A DNA stretch of 64,000 bases from Dipteris shenzhenensis (GCA_047967505.1 CM106540.1); one strand, 5' to 3'. Shown: positions 33,267 through 45,092, counted from the first letter of the stretch. Notes: generated by a model from the sequence alone, not told the origin. Translations and numbers: made by a program.

Positions 33267-33286
33267 TGGTGTGGCTGCTGGGATCG
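33267..33286 (+). other. Primer binding site-like sequence next to LTR A
   Basis: TGGTGTGGCTGCTGGGATCG, four bases after the LTR end. It resembles the TGGCGCCGxTGCCGGGGA type used by Athila/Tat-class gypsy elements, with the differences mostly CpG-to-TpG. The tRNA assignment (Asp or Asn type) is uncertain. Confidence 0.5.
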
Positions 33287-33671
33287 AAATCTCCACGGCT
33301 AGTGGCATAAAATTTATTACTCTTACAGCTAGGTGTAGTTCTGCAGCACCTTTCGTGTATGGTTCTCTGCTTCTATGCCTCCAATCTGCGTGTCTTCTGC
33401 TTGCAGTTCTCCGTTTCTGCGGTTGCTAAACTTCTCAGTTTTTGCACCTTCAGCTTGTAGTTCCTGTGCATCTTCTAGGTTCCTGCACATCTTCTGTGCG
33501 ACGCTACGCGTCTTTTGGTTGACCGCGCTTGCAAAACCACTTCTGCACATCTTCTATGCGACGCCATGCAAAACTGCTCCTACGCATCTGCAACAGACCT
33601 CGTGCCCCCTCCCCCCCCTCTATCTTCCTCTTCTTCTCTTTCTCTTCTCTTCTCCTCTCCTCTCCTCTCTT
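33287..33671. other. Pyrimidine-rich leader-like sequence
   Basis: No gene. Contains an imperfect 58-bp direct repeat (CTGCACATCTTCTRTGCGAC near 33485 and 33543) and a CT-rich run before the SINE head. Confidence 0.4.
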
Positions 33672-33733
33672 TTTATTAAGGAGTGGGAATCGAGCCAAAG
33701 ACCTCCCCATTCACAAAAGGAAGACTTACCAAT
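33672..33733 (-). mobile_element. tRNA-derived SINE head
   Basis: The minus strand has an A-box TGGCCCATTGGTAAGTC and a B-box-like GGCTCGATTCCCAC at tRNA-like spacing, with the same CTTTTGTGAAT core as the copy at 24575-24640. A GA-rich tail follows on the minus strand. Confidence 0.55.
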
Positions 33734-33949
33734 GGGCCAGCAAATAGGAAGTGATGAAAGTGTAATGATATTGCTTATATGGTGAAATCTCATGAACTGT
33801 AACTCTCTAACCGTAGGGAGTTTCCTCTTGTTGTAAAAAGCAAAAGTACTTCATTTCATGTGCTCTATTCATATCTCATACTAGATCGTAGATTCTGAAC
33901 TTTTTCAAATTCACTCCTTGGACGCACCACACGAGGAGGGTGGATATTT

Positions 33950-34900
33950 ATGTCACTTGTTGATGAGTTCAAGGATTTGGTGCTTGGTCCTCTGTTCATT
34001 ATGGCTACAAATTGGCGAGATCTCTTTCTTGATCTTCATGTCAATCTTCAACAACTGATTGTACAATGCATTGTTCAAGGAGATGATGGGTGGGATGATA
34101 CATCGTGGATGATTCAAGGTGAAGAACTAGTGATACACTAGGAGGACTTTGATTTCAATTCTACTCATTGTGCGGTGATCAAACTACTTGCTGCATCGGA
34201 GGTAATTAAAAGGGTGACATTCTTCGAAGGGTGGGATGCTCCCCAAGCTTGGGGGGAGATTTAGCGCATCTGCTTATTAATTCCTGTGGTCTAAAGATAA
34301 ACTATCAACAAAGGATTGCAAGTTTATTTGGTGCCGAATGTCTTGCTTAAGTATTGAATTCTCCCCACCCTCTCCTTCTACCTATCTTGGACTATTGAGA
34401 AACTTGGGATGTCCGGATTCTAGTCTTGGTGTGATGACATCTTGGCTCCTCCAATTTGATGGCACATACAAACCTTTGACCAAGGCTGCTGGTGTGGGTG
34501 TGAAGCTCACTTCACCAGGGGGTGAGGTGTATTGTTATAGCAAGTCTACACCAACAAGTACTTGCAACCAAGTTGAGTACTCGACACTCATTTTTGGGCT
34601 ACAAAAGGTGCAAGAACATCACATCAATCAACTTGAGGTACAAGGGGATTCTCAACTCGTGTGTGAACAAGTTAGTGGAAGGTGGAAGGTGCGGAGAGAA
34701 GGCTTGGTTCCATGACATCAACAAGCATTAAAACTTTGCCAACAATTTGAAGAGGTAAAAATTTAGCATATCCCTCAAGCTCAAAATTTAGTTGCTGATT
34801 TCTTGGCACGAGAAGCTTGTACTTCAATCACGCATGAAGCGAGTGGAAGCACCGCCCCAACAAAGCTGCAAGCCATGAATGAGGGTGATCATTTGTAAGG
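33950..34900 (+). pseudogene. Stand-alone RNase H type I domain with upstream fragment
   Basis: The domain at about 34458-34840 reads LQFDGTYKPLTKAAGVGVKL, then SPGGEVYCYSKS, CNQVEYSTLIFGLQ, LEVQGDSQLVCEQVSG and, after two stops, NLVADFLARE. All four catalytic acids of RNase HI are visible (Asp in QFDG, Glu in QVEY, Asp in QGDS, Asp in VADF). This form resembles the cellular or archaeal-like RNase H that Tat-class gypsy elements carry as an extra domain, which fits the nearby Tat-like primer site. An upstream frame from ATG 33950 (MSLVDEFKDLVLGPLF) is unrecognised. TGA and TAG inside the domain make it inactive. Confidence 0.62.
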
Positions 34901-35538
34901 AATGCAAAGGTTGTGGTCATCATGAAACTAAGTGTTGGGCATATTTGATACGAGTTTACTGACTTCAGAACATCATCAGAAATGTCCTTAAGAACATTGC
35001 TCAAAAGAAGGATGCCAGATCGCACACCCCTTGAAGAAATAGCATGGCAACTACAAGAACTAGAAGAAGCTGAAGGTGATGTGCAAGCTCTCCAATTGTT
35101 GACATTTGTCATGGCATTCTTGTTTGCCTTGATGAACAACCTCATGCAGTGCGATGTCTCTAACCCTTGCTTGTAAAGATGGATGCAAAATCATGAGGGT
35201 TGGTCCTTTTAAGATTGTCTATGAGCTATATATGCTGACGATTCTTCCCGTACAATATTTCACAATACACCAGTCACAACCTACCCTGCCTATGTGTGCT
35301 TTCTAGATGTATCTTCACCTGATTTTCAGTTCAATCTACCTCTTTCCATTGTTTGCCAATAGATAAGCCTCATTTGACCTCTCTCTTTTCCATCTTCCAA
35401 GCATGGAAACTATGGACTGTTGAGAACCAGGAAAAGAGAGAGGAGAGAAAGTGAAATCCAGCTCCATTAACCTAGTACGAGAAGGATGACTTTGCTTGTC
35501 AGAAGGGCTTAGAGAAGGAAGAGAAAAGAAAAATAAGT
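34901..35538. other. Unassigned, partly open sequence
   Basis: Contains short plus-strand open stretches (PLEEIAWQLQELEEAEGDVQ near 35030; FLDVSSPDFQFNLPLSIVCQ near 35300) that look like decayed coding but match no family I can name. Confidence 0.3.
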
Positions 35539-35886
35539 ATGGCGACTAGTGAAATAGATAAATTGCAGACATATAGGAGAGAGCTGACAGACTTTCAAAG
35601 TGAGATATCTTCACATGTGTCTCGTTATGGAAGATTTCCACCCCAGGAAGCGCAAGCCATTCAGAATAAACAAAGTGTTATATAGGAGAAAATTCATCAA
35701 TCCTTACTTCTCTTCTATAATTTTAACTACATCGATGAGGATGAGATGAGCTCAGCTCTTGAATGGGTTGAATTTAGGCTAGAGAAAAAAGATTTGCCTT
35801 CTAGTGAGAGGCTTATTGTAGCTTTTGGTGTTTTTCAACACCTTTATAAATATTGTGAGAGTGTAACTTTTGAATGTGTTTCCTAA
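35539..35886 (+). pseudogene. Unrecognised reading frame with one internal stop
   Basis: From ATG 35539 (MATSEIDKLQTYRRELTDFQ) it runs 116 codons with one TAG after QNKQSVI, then KIHQSLLLFYNFNYIDEDEM and VEFRLEKKDL, to TAA 35886. The first half is predicted helical and charged. I do not recognise it. Confidence 0.3.
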
Positions 35887-36104
35887 ACACTATTATAAAT
35901 ATTAAGAGAGTTTACAATTACTGAATCTTATTTTTTTGTGTAACTTATCTCGGGGTTATTGTAACTTTTGGTGTTTGTCAACACCTTTATAAATATGGTG
36001 AGAGTTTCCTTAATATTGTAACTTTTGAAGGTGTTTATTAACACCATTAAATATTAAGAGAGTTTACAATTGCTGAATCTTATTTTTTCATGTAACTTAT
36101 CTAG
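35818..36104. repeat. 143-bp tandem duplication
   Basis: Copies at about 35818-35960 and 35961-36104. Each carries a small hairpin (GGTGTTTGTCAACACC in copy two) and a TTTACAATTRCTGAATCTTA block. The copies differ by several substitutions and short indels. Confidence 0.75.
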
Positions 36105-36212
36105 GCTGCGTTAAATTTTATAATTTTAGTTTCATCTCCTTTAAAAATATATAAAAAAATGCTTGTTTTTATGTTTTTATATGTGCTTTGAAGATTGGGT
36201 TTTTCTTTAATT

Positions 36213-39187
36213 TTATCTGAAAACTAGTCCAAAAGTATATGTAAAAATGAATTTGTACATTGACAAGTCCAAAATTAATGAAATAAGTGTCAAATCAACA
36301 GGTTGCAACCACTTAAAAACATCATGTATGGTCTTCTGCTTATTGCTAAGTACATTAGAAACAAGAGGATCAACCATATATGCACATCTTTGTATATATA
36401 GGGGAAGCTCTTCTAAAACCATACTGCAATAAAAAGAAAAGAATATTAGTTCATTTGATCCAATGGAAATACAAAAGCATAAAGTCAAGAAAAAGTTTGT
36501 GTCAAACCTGAGGATGGGCTATTATGACCTTGTTATTAACCTCTTTCTTGAAGTTTAAAAGGATTGAAATGTCCTCTTCATCGAATAGAAAAGTAAGAGG
36601 TTGTTCTCGAACTTGAAGCCTAACTTGAAATGACTTCTCCATTTGCTGCAAGGTATGATTATCTTCTAAAGTCATTTGATGGATAGCTTTGCTTTCTTGA
36701 GATGAGCTTCCTATATTCTCTACTCCAGCTATGTTCTCCTCATCCTCCTCCTTTTCCTCCTCCTATAAAAGGATAAAATAATTATGAGATTCAAAATTTT
36801 AAATTAATTATAATTTTAAAAAGGCTTTTAAATGAATAAAGAAAATTAAAGATAAGTTTTCATACCTCTAGATATCTTCGTGGTCTTTTTATGTAACCTT
36901 CTGAGGCAAGATGAGTGTCATATCCATCTCCTTCAGCTTTCTTACTATCGCTGGTGTCCTCACTAAATAATTATGAGATTCAAAATTTTAAATTAATTAT
37001 AATTTTAAAAAGGCTTTTAAATGAATAAAGAAAATTAAAGATAAGTTTTCATACCTCTAGATATCTTCCTCATATCTTCGTGGTCTTTTTATGTAACCTT
37101 CTGAGGCAAGGTGAGTGTCATATCCATCTCCTTCAGCTTTCTTACTATCGCTGGTGTCCTCACTATCATATCCATAGCTTTCAGCATTTTCATCATCTTT
37201 CTTGCTCTCATCATATATGGCCATCTCTATGTCAGCATCCTGTTCATGTGAGATCAGACCTTTCTTATCATACTTTATTGTGAGAGAAGCCACAGTATAA
37301 AGGTATTCCAAGCAAGCAGGGCTCTCAATAATATTTACATGGTGTCCTTTTTTGATAAGAGCTTCAAACGAATGTCCCATTCGACACAATGTGACTTCCC
37401 ATTCGGACAGCAGCAAAAATTCCATCATACTAATTAAAAGATCATCACTTTTTGCTGGCCTTTCATAGTGATTTGCATTGCGTTGGAGGGGACTTGGAGC
37501 TTCATGCTCTTCCAACAATAGTTGCAATCTCTTTGTATTCCCTCTTATGTTATTATGTAAGGAGTGATCATTGTACGGGCTCTTCATGCATAAGAAAAAG
37601 GTTTCAAGACTCTGTATCTTGAGACTGCATTTTCTCATCTCTCTTTCTTGAGTATATACCATTGTAAATCTTAAGCTCATTGCCATATTTTTTTTCTAGG
37701 GTAGTAGACATTTTTTCCTTGTCATCTTTATCAGCTATGTTACATAGTCCCACTCTACCAATGGTGGTATGTAATATTCTGTCAAGGAGTTGACAAATGT
37801 CATCCGGTGATATTTCATAGACAAAGAAAAGCTGAGGCCTCTCCCAAGTAGTGTCATCAGACAAAAAATCATTCAATGAAACTCCCTTGCACTCAACACT
37901 CTTTCCAGACTCTAAAATGATTTCATGTATGAAAAAAAGCCCTTGTTCAAAGTTTTTGCTTTTTTGAGAGTGTGCTTATTGATGACTTTTTGTGCATATG
38001 CATACACATTTTTCGGAATGTCACTTGCCATAGAAGGAGTAATTTCAGATCCATCATCTTCTACCTTCACCCATTTATGCGCCCAAGCCTTCTGTTTAGG
38101 CGATGGTAAAGCTGATGCCATCTGCCTCACAATGCTATGATCAATTTTACATTGGCTGATTGGAATATTTTTTTCTGCTAGCAAATATTCAATTGCACTC
38201 TTTAATACATCACGCTTGACCCGTTGGATGATGCAATCTTCCATGCAATGATCTTTATCCTTTTTGCCAAAAAACCATTCTTTGGACATTAATTTCTCTG
38301 CAGCAAGACTTGCGTATTTGTCTGGCAAGTTTCTTAGAGGCCTCCACATCCGAGCCGTCATCTCTTTTTTCTCAATCATCTTTGCCTTGTCTTTAATCAA
38401 TGATGGAGCCTCATATGTGACATCTCCCTTCTCACATGCAAGAGACACGTCTTTGATATGATGAAAAACTTCATCACTACAGAAAAGTATGCTTATGTAG
38501 TCTTGATCCTTGTCCCTTACTATCTTAAAGCTTGTAATCACGTCTGTTCTTTCCTACTTTCCCCTTGGTACAATGGCACTCAAGCATGTGTAGAAGTCAA
38601 CAAGATTATCCGCTTCCACTTTAGTTGTAGTTCTTTTGAGAGTGGTCACAGGAGAATGAAAAGTTCTCCATATGGTCCTAGCTTTGAGCAACATTTCTGA
38701 AGTGGAGGCGATCTTTCGTAGTGCATGAATGTCATGATAAAGTCTTTCGGACTCAATCAAATATTTTTTCTCGTTCTTGAAAATACGAATGCATGCAGAA
38801 TAGTAGTGAAATTGAGGCACACTCGCAAAGGTTTGATAAGTAATTTCTTCTTTGTTGTATGCCTCTCTAGAACGCTCATTACAAGCATAGGCATAGTGTT
38901 GACCATCTATTGCCTCAAATGTGCAATGAGCTGAGAAATTTCTCTTGGCATCCTTTATATGTCATTCTGGATCATTCACTGAAGAAAGATACATCTGATG
39001 CCCACTCATCTTTCTCCAACTCTCTCTTTGTCATCACTAGAATGAGATTTCCTTTACTCAATACCAAGAACCATGCTTTCTTTGTTGTGTCAAAAATGGT
39101 CTAGTTTGTGAAGTCCTTTGGGGCATAAATTCTTCCATTGTATTTCAGTATCATACCATTGACAAATGCTGTAGCCTCAAGATCCAT
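36213..39187 (-). pseudogene. Unrecognised intron-containing gene (decayed)
   Basis: Minus-strand coding from ATG 39187 (MDLEATAFVNGMILKYNGRI) through NFSAHCTFEAIDGQHYAYAC, SVPQFHYYSACIRIFKN, MITSFKIVRDKDQDYISILF and KWVKVEDDGSEITPSMASDI. It continues through SPDDICQLLDRILHTTI and EWEVTLCRMGHSFEALIKKG to an acidic tail (YDESKKDDENAESYGYDSED). Roughly 800 codons are involved, with a few stops and frame changes, for example TAG near 39101 and a frame change near 38545. A GTATGA donor near 36872 and a TTTTATAG acceptor near 36764 suggest introns. I see no transposase, polymerase or other known motif. It could be a decayed host gene or a gene carried by an unknown element. Confidence 0.5.
36780..37160. 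repeat. 189-bp tandem duplication of an exon-intron unit
   Basis: Copies start at 36780 and 36969. Each contains an acidic exon end (minus strand, ...KRPRRY), a GTATGA donor and an AT-rich intron. The second copy has an extra 11-12 bases. The junction creates TTATTTAG followed by TGAGGACACC, a possible new acceptor. Confidence 0.8.
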
Positions 39188-40020
39188 CCTATATTAAAGC
39201 ACAACAAAAATTTTAGGTACTTTGACAAACTACAATTACTTTGATAAATCAAAAGTACAATGAGTCCCATTGATACACCTCAAGTTTTCATTCTTTCCAA
39301 TCATATAAGTGTCAATTTCATGCTTTGGGAATAGCCTAAAAGGCTTTACAAGGCTTAGATACATGCATAAATGTGAAAAAAAATAAGATTTACAACGAAC
39401 TCATGGATAGTGTAAAATGAAATAAAGTACAATCGAATACAAATTTGAAGTCTGTCAAATATAAGTGCAAAATGCTCTGTCAACTCCCACAACTGGTACA
39501 AATATAATCTGCTCTATCCAGTCCCTTAACTGATTCAACTATAATCTATCTTGTCCACTGATACAACTTCCAATCATCTTGAAGGTTTTAAAACCTTGAT
39601 CGTTGCTTAAATGGTAGGGTTGTTGTGAGTGTGAAACTCAATGTAAACGAATGGACTGACCCCGATTAGGAACTAGTCGGGAAATTTTGAGCATGGCTTT
39701 GATTGGGTTTTTTGGAGTTCTCTCCTCTAAGGACAAACTAATCTATGCTAATCTAGACTACACCAGCTGTCAAAGCGAAGAAAAGTAAGAAATAATTTAT
39801 TTTCCATTATTCTTTTTAAATGCTTAGGTTGCGAATTAAAAGCAAGAAATAATCTATTTTCCATTGTTCTTTTTAATATACTCAAGTTGCGAGTTTAAAA
39901 AAGATAAAATTTTTATTTACAAAAACTAATTTACTTACAACTCATAAGAATTTAACATTCACATTAATAAGAAGTTAAAATCTTAATAAATTTAAATAAT
40001 AAAAACTACAAATTTAAATT
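39188..40020. other. No gene recognised
   Basis: AT-rich sequence upstream of the minus-strand frame. No core promoter could be fixed. Confidence 0.35.
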
Positions 40021-40226
40021 GACTCCAAACCCTAAACCCTAAACCCTAGACCCTAAACCCCAAACCCAAAACCCAAACCCTCAAATCTTAAAACCTAACC
40101 CCAAACCCTGAACCCTAAACCCAAACCTGAACCCTAAACCCAAACCCCCAAACCCTAAACCCTAAACTTGAATCCCAAAACCCTAAACTCTAAACCCTAA
40201 ACTCCCAAACCCTAAACCCTAACCCC
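40021..40226. repeat. Telomere-like array (CCCTAAA)n, left part
   Basis: Degenerate heptamers with many CCCAAAC and ACCCCAAA variants, C-rich strand on plus. It resumes at 41218 after an inserted LTR. Confidence 0.92.
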
Positions 40227-41217
40227 TATTAGCCGGAAAAGAAATCAAGACTAGAGGCTAGAGGCTAAGTATAGCGACGCTCGAGGGCCATAGGGGAAAG
40301 GAGATCGTGAGGGCAAACCGTTATCATGGGAGGGAAAAAGGAATTAGAAGGGGAGGGAATGAAGAGGGAGACTATGACACAAGGGGAAAGGGAGAGGGGG
40401 AAGAGAAGCATGTACATGATAAGAGGAGGAATGTAAAGATGGAGACATCAAGGGAAGAGGACCATACTTTATTTGAAAGAAAGGATGAGAGGGAAATATC
40501 AAAGTACTAGCTAGGTGGCTTTACAAGAATGAGTGTGTCTCATCAAGGAATAGCCCCCTCCTTTTATAGCCAAAAGGGGGGGTCTCTCCCAATTAATGTA
40601 TCCTCCCACATGCATGGTGTGTGTGGAAAAGTCTCCCATGTGGGCTAGGCGGTTACGCACTCTCAATTGTGTGCGACAACCCTTTGCCTCAATTTTCCAC
40701 ATAAATCAAGCCCCATATCTCAAGTCTATGATACTCCCTTGGTCTCTTCCCAATTTTATAATATGTTCAAACCTCTAGGAGGACAAGTGGAGGGTTGGCA
40801 CAAGGAATCTTGCCACCTCATCCTACTTTCCCCATTATTTAATTTGCTCTCTTGGACCTTCTATACCTCCCCCACATGGGCCTATCCCATATGGAGGCAA
40901 TAACTCAATATAATATTCATCTCCACCTATTTTATATTACTTCTCCCATGGACTTTGAGCCATATCTCACTAAATGCAGCCTAGGTGGAGGGGTGGCACA
41001 TGGAGAAGCCATGCCACCTTACATTTTATAATATTACTATCATGGATTATGTACAACACACCTTATGGGTCCTATTACGTGGAAGGGTGGCACATGGTCA
41101 TGCCCTGCCACCTCAACCTTGGGCCCTATGCACACCATATTTTATTATACTATTGCCACATATACAAACACACACACATATTAATGACTTTTTCCTTAGA
41201 CAATTTTATCCATAACA
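40227..41217 (-). repeat. Solo LTR B inserted in the telomere-like array
   Basis: An inverted relative of LTR A. On the minus strand it starts TGTTATGGATAAAATTGTC at 41217 and ends CGGCTAATA at 40227, with its TATA box at 40561-40568. No primer site or coding sequence is attached, and telomere-like repeats lie on both sides. The flanking pentamers are ACCCC (left) and CCCCC (right), a near-match to a 5-bp target duplication. This fits recombination between the two LTRs of a former full element. Confidence 0.8.
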
Positions 41218-41545
41218 CCCCCAAACCCTAAAGCCCTAAAACCTAACCCCCAAATCCTAAACCTTAAACCCCCTTAAAACCGTAAACCCTAAACCCTAAA
41301 CCCAAACCCCCAAACCCTAAATCCTAAACCCTAAACCCTATCCCACAAACCCTAAACCCTAACCCCCAAACCCTAAACCCTAATCCCTAAACCCTGAACC
41401 CCAAAACCTAAACCCTAAACCCTAACCCCCAAATACTAACGCCCTAAACACTAACCCCAAACCCAAACCCGAAACCGTAAACCCGTAACCCCAAACCCTA
41501 AGCCCTAACTCCCAAACCCTAAACCCCCAATCCCCATACCTTAAA
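41218..41545. repeat. Telomere-like array (CCCTAAA)n, right part
   Basis: Continuation of the array at 40021-40226 with the same orientation and degree of degeneracy. Confidence 0.92.
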
Positions 41546-41589
41546 CCCAAACCCCCAGACTCTTTTTTAATTCAAATTAATTTAACTTA

Positions 41590-42892
41590 AAGCTAATAAG
41601 AATTTAAAATTCACAATCATAAGCTAGTCATAGTCATTTTGCAAATGAACATGGGAATATGTTTCTTGCAAGCGAGGAAATGTAGCAAACTAATACAGTG
41701 TACCTAGACACTGATTACAATCCAAAAGAGGATTTCAGCTATCAAGTCGACCAAGTAGAATAGGATCCTTGGTATATCGACAGCGGTGCATCATCTCACA
41801 TGACAAATCATCAGGAATGGTTCACAGAGATGAAACCATTAGAAGGTCAAAAGAGTGTCATCTACACAGTAACAGATAATACATCGAATCCAGTTCAAGG
41901 GATAGATGTTATCCCTATGAACAATTTCACTGGTACAAAAGGATTGGTGAAAGATGTACTTTATGTCTTGAAGCTCAGCAAGAACCTCTTTTTAGTAGGT
42001 CAAATGACGGAACACAACTATTGAGTCATCTTCGATGGAGATGAATGCACTATCAGAGATAAATCCAAAAGATGTCAGCTAGTAGCAAAAGGTGTCAAGG
42101 AAGGATGCTTGTACAGAATGCTAGCTACAGTACCAAAGAAGCATGCCATGTCAGGTCAACCACAACAAATGCCACTATCTACAAAATGGCACAAGAGATA
42201 TGGTCATGTCAATTTCAAGTACTTATTAGATCTCAGGAATCAGAATATGGCAATCGGGATTCTGAAGCTATAGTTTCTTGGAAAAGTTTGCGAAGCATGT
42301 CGCTTCGACAAACAAAAGCGAACCAATTCGGCAAAAGTACCTCTTATGCACGAGGTATTCTTGATTTGATACATACAGATGTATGGGGTTATGCCCAGAC
42401 CCACAGCATCAATGGTTCACTGTACTACTTGACTTTCATCGACGACTACATCAGATCTTGTTGGGTCTACTTTTTGAAAGAGAAATCTGAAGTGTTTTTC
42501 AGATTTCAAGAATTCAAAGCCATGGTAGAAAACCAGACAAGAAGATAGATCAAAGTCATAAGATCAGATAGAGAAGGTGAATACATGTCTTCAGCATTCA
42601 TGAACTTTTGCAACAGTGATGGCATTCGAAGATAATTCACATGTGTAGATACTCCTCAGTAGAATGCAAGAGCTGAAAGGAAGAATGGGACTTTAGCAAA
42701 TGGTGCTAGAGCAATGCTTAGTGAGAAGCATCTTTCGAATCAGTATTGGGCACAAGCAATAGCCACTGCAAACTACTTACTTAATCGACTTCCTACCGAA
42801 CCGATACAGGGTATGACTCCTTATGAAGCATTCACTGGACATAAGCCACACAGCGGGCATCACATATTTGGTTGCATAGCATATGACCACTA
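41590..42892 (+). pseudogene. Copia protease-integrase fragment
   Basis: Plus-strand copia pol: WYIDSGASSHMTNHQEWF (protease), [36 protein letters not shown] (pre-integrase), [85 protein letters not shown] and LNRLPTEPIQGMTPYEAFTG. All three integrase acids (D, D, E) can be found. Stops and frame changes interrupt it. It lacks gag, reverse transcriptase and LTRs, and it ends abruptly at an AT-rich junction near 42892. Confidence 0.82.
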
Positions 42893-43320
42893 AATTTTGA
42901 CAAAGTAAATTCTTATTAGTTTGAAATCACAAAACTTGAAATATAAATAAATTTAATTTAACTTAAAGTTTATGAAAAAATATAAAAATTTAAACGTAAA
43001 ATTAAGAAAATAAGACTTAAAATAAAAAAATTAATATTTACCTAGAAGAATATATTAATTCTCCCTAAAAAGAAATAAATTAAACTAATAATATACGAAA
43101 GTAAGTTAAACTACTTTTAAAATTTTCAAAAATGTGATAAAATTAAAATTATACTTTCTATATTCCAACACAAAATGCATTTTTTTCTACTATATTTCAA
43201 AAATTTTAATTGAGAAATTAAACTAGTAAATTGAAAATCAAAGTGAAACTCATTTTAAATTTAAAAAAAAAGAAAAATTTAAAATTCAAGTTTCCACAAG
43301 TTTGTTAGATATCAATGCTC
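42893..43320. other. AT-rich spacer
   Basis: About 430 bases of very AT-rich sequence with no frame or clear repeat. Confidence 0.6.
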
Positions 43321-43990
43321 CACTCTCGTGTAACTACGCAAGAACCAGCTAACTCTACTTGTAAGCCCCCCATATGAGGAGAAGGCATTTGAGCAGCTCG
43401 ATTATCCGGTAGGTCCTGGTTTGGATACCAGATGGGAGCCATGTGTGGCCTGATGGCTGGATGGAGTTGGCACATTGCCAACTAGGCTACATGCAAGTGC
43501 GGGAAGGCATCCCATGACTAACCGCATTGAGGGTAGACGGAGCATTTCTCGGGGCAGCCCACTCTCGGGTTGCGGGGCCTGTTTGGAGCCTCAGAAGATG
43601 GCTCTGGGCCAAACAGAGACCGTAGGGTAGTTGCTCTATTTTGCGCATCAGTTCTATCGTGTGGTCGGTGGCCTATTTTGGGACCGACCCCCAGTCCGCC
43701 GTTTTGGGCAGACTGGGTCGGTCACCCAATTGGGTCTACTGACTACTTGTGGTGGCTATATAAGAGCAAGCCCGTGAAGCCCATTTCATCACTGGCTACA
43801 GCAACCTTGATTCCTTAGCATCCAGCCTCCATCCTCTATTGTTTCCAGCATGCCATTGAAGCTTCTCTCACAGGAGCGCACGGCTGGGAGGTAGCGCCAT
43901 CTATTGTATCAGTTCTATAGTAATCACAAAATTTTGATTCTCCATACTATCTGTTTTTCTCTCTTGCATACGAGATCCTATTATCTGTTG
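43321..43990 (+). promoter_or_regulatory. LTR-like block with TATA box
   Basis: An abrupt change to GC-rich sequence. A TATA box TATATAAG at 43757-43764 is followed by pyrimidine-rich, leader-like sequence. No coding region was found. It may be a truncated LTR. Confidence 0.4.
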
Positions 43991-44310
43991 AGCACAGACA
44001 TTGTATTGTTTTCTTACAAAGTTTTCCTTTTTGAACACGTTTGTCTTTTCACACTTTTCAAGTTTCCACACGTTTGTCTTTTCAAACACAAGGTTTTCTT
44101 TTCACACAATTTTCAAGTTTCCATACGTTTGTCTTTTCAAACACAAGGATTCATAGTTTTAAAAAAGGCGAGAAATTTGAAATTCAAGTTTCCACATGTT
44201 TCTCTTCTCAAACACCAAGGTTTATAGTTTTGTTTATTTAAGTTTCGACTAAATCACACACCAAGGTAGATAGTTTTGTTTGCAAGTTTCCACACGTTTA
44301 CATTCTCCTT
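43991..44310. repeat. Imperfect tandem repeat, unit about 50 bp
   Basis: Four to five copies of a unit containing CAAGTTTCCACACGTTTG and CTTTTCAAACACAAGGTTT, increasingly diverged rightward. Confidence 0.8.
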
Positions 44311-44462
44311 CACTATCTCTCCTCTAATATCCCTCATTGATCGTAGCTCCCAAATTCTTCCATCAAAACATCTCTCCTTTATTCCTCCTTGATCGTCACC
44401 CACTCATTTCTCCTCCTCATTGGTAAGATTTTCTATCTCTGAGAGTCACGGTCTTTCATTTT

Positions 44463-44791
44463 TACTCTCTCTATCCCTCTCTCTCGTACTTTCTCTTGCT
44501 CCCTCCCTCTTTAAATTTTCATCTCTTGTCAATCTCTCTCATCTCCTCTCTTCCTCTTCTTCTCTCTCTCTCTCTCTCTCTCACGCTAGTATGCTTCTCT
44601 CTCTTTTCATCTCTCGTCAATCTCTCTCATCTCCTCTCTTCCTTTTCTTCTCTCTCTCTCTCTCATGCTTCTCTCTCTCTCTCTCTTGCCTCTCTTTCTC
44701 TTCTCTTCTCTCTCTCTCTCTCCCACTCTCTCCTCTCGCGCTCTCTCTCCCTCTCTCTCCCACTCTCTCTCCCTCTCTCGCTCCTCTATCT

Positions 44792-44823
<32 letters not shown>

Positions 44824-44892
44824 GCGTTGCCGTGGCAACGCACCCCTCTCTCTCTTTTTCTCTCTCTCCCACTCTCTCCTCTCGTGCTCCCT

Positions 44893-44934
<42 letters not shown>

Positions 44935-44995
44935 CCCCTCTCTCTTTCTCTCCTCTCTCTGCTCGCTCGCGCTCTCTCTCTCTCTCTCTCTCCCA

Positions 44996-45035
<40 letters not shown>

Positions 45036-45053
45036 CTCTCTCTCTCTCCCACA

Positions 45054-45092
<39 letters not shown>

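Noticed and set aside
33375-33785. A 136-codon plus-strand frame.
   Set aside because: It spans a CT-rich leader and the SINE head, and its composition follows the repeat.
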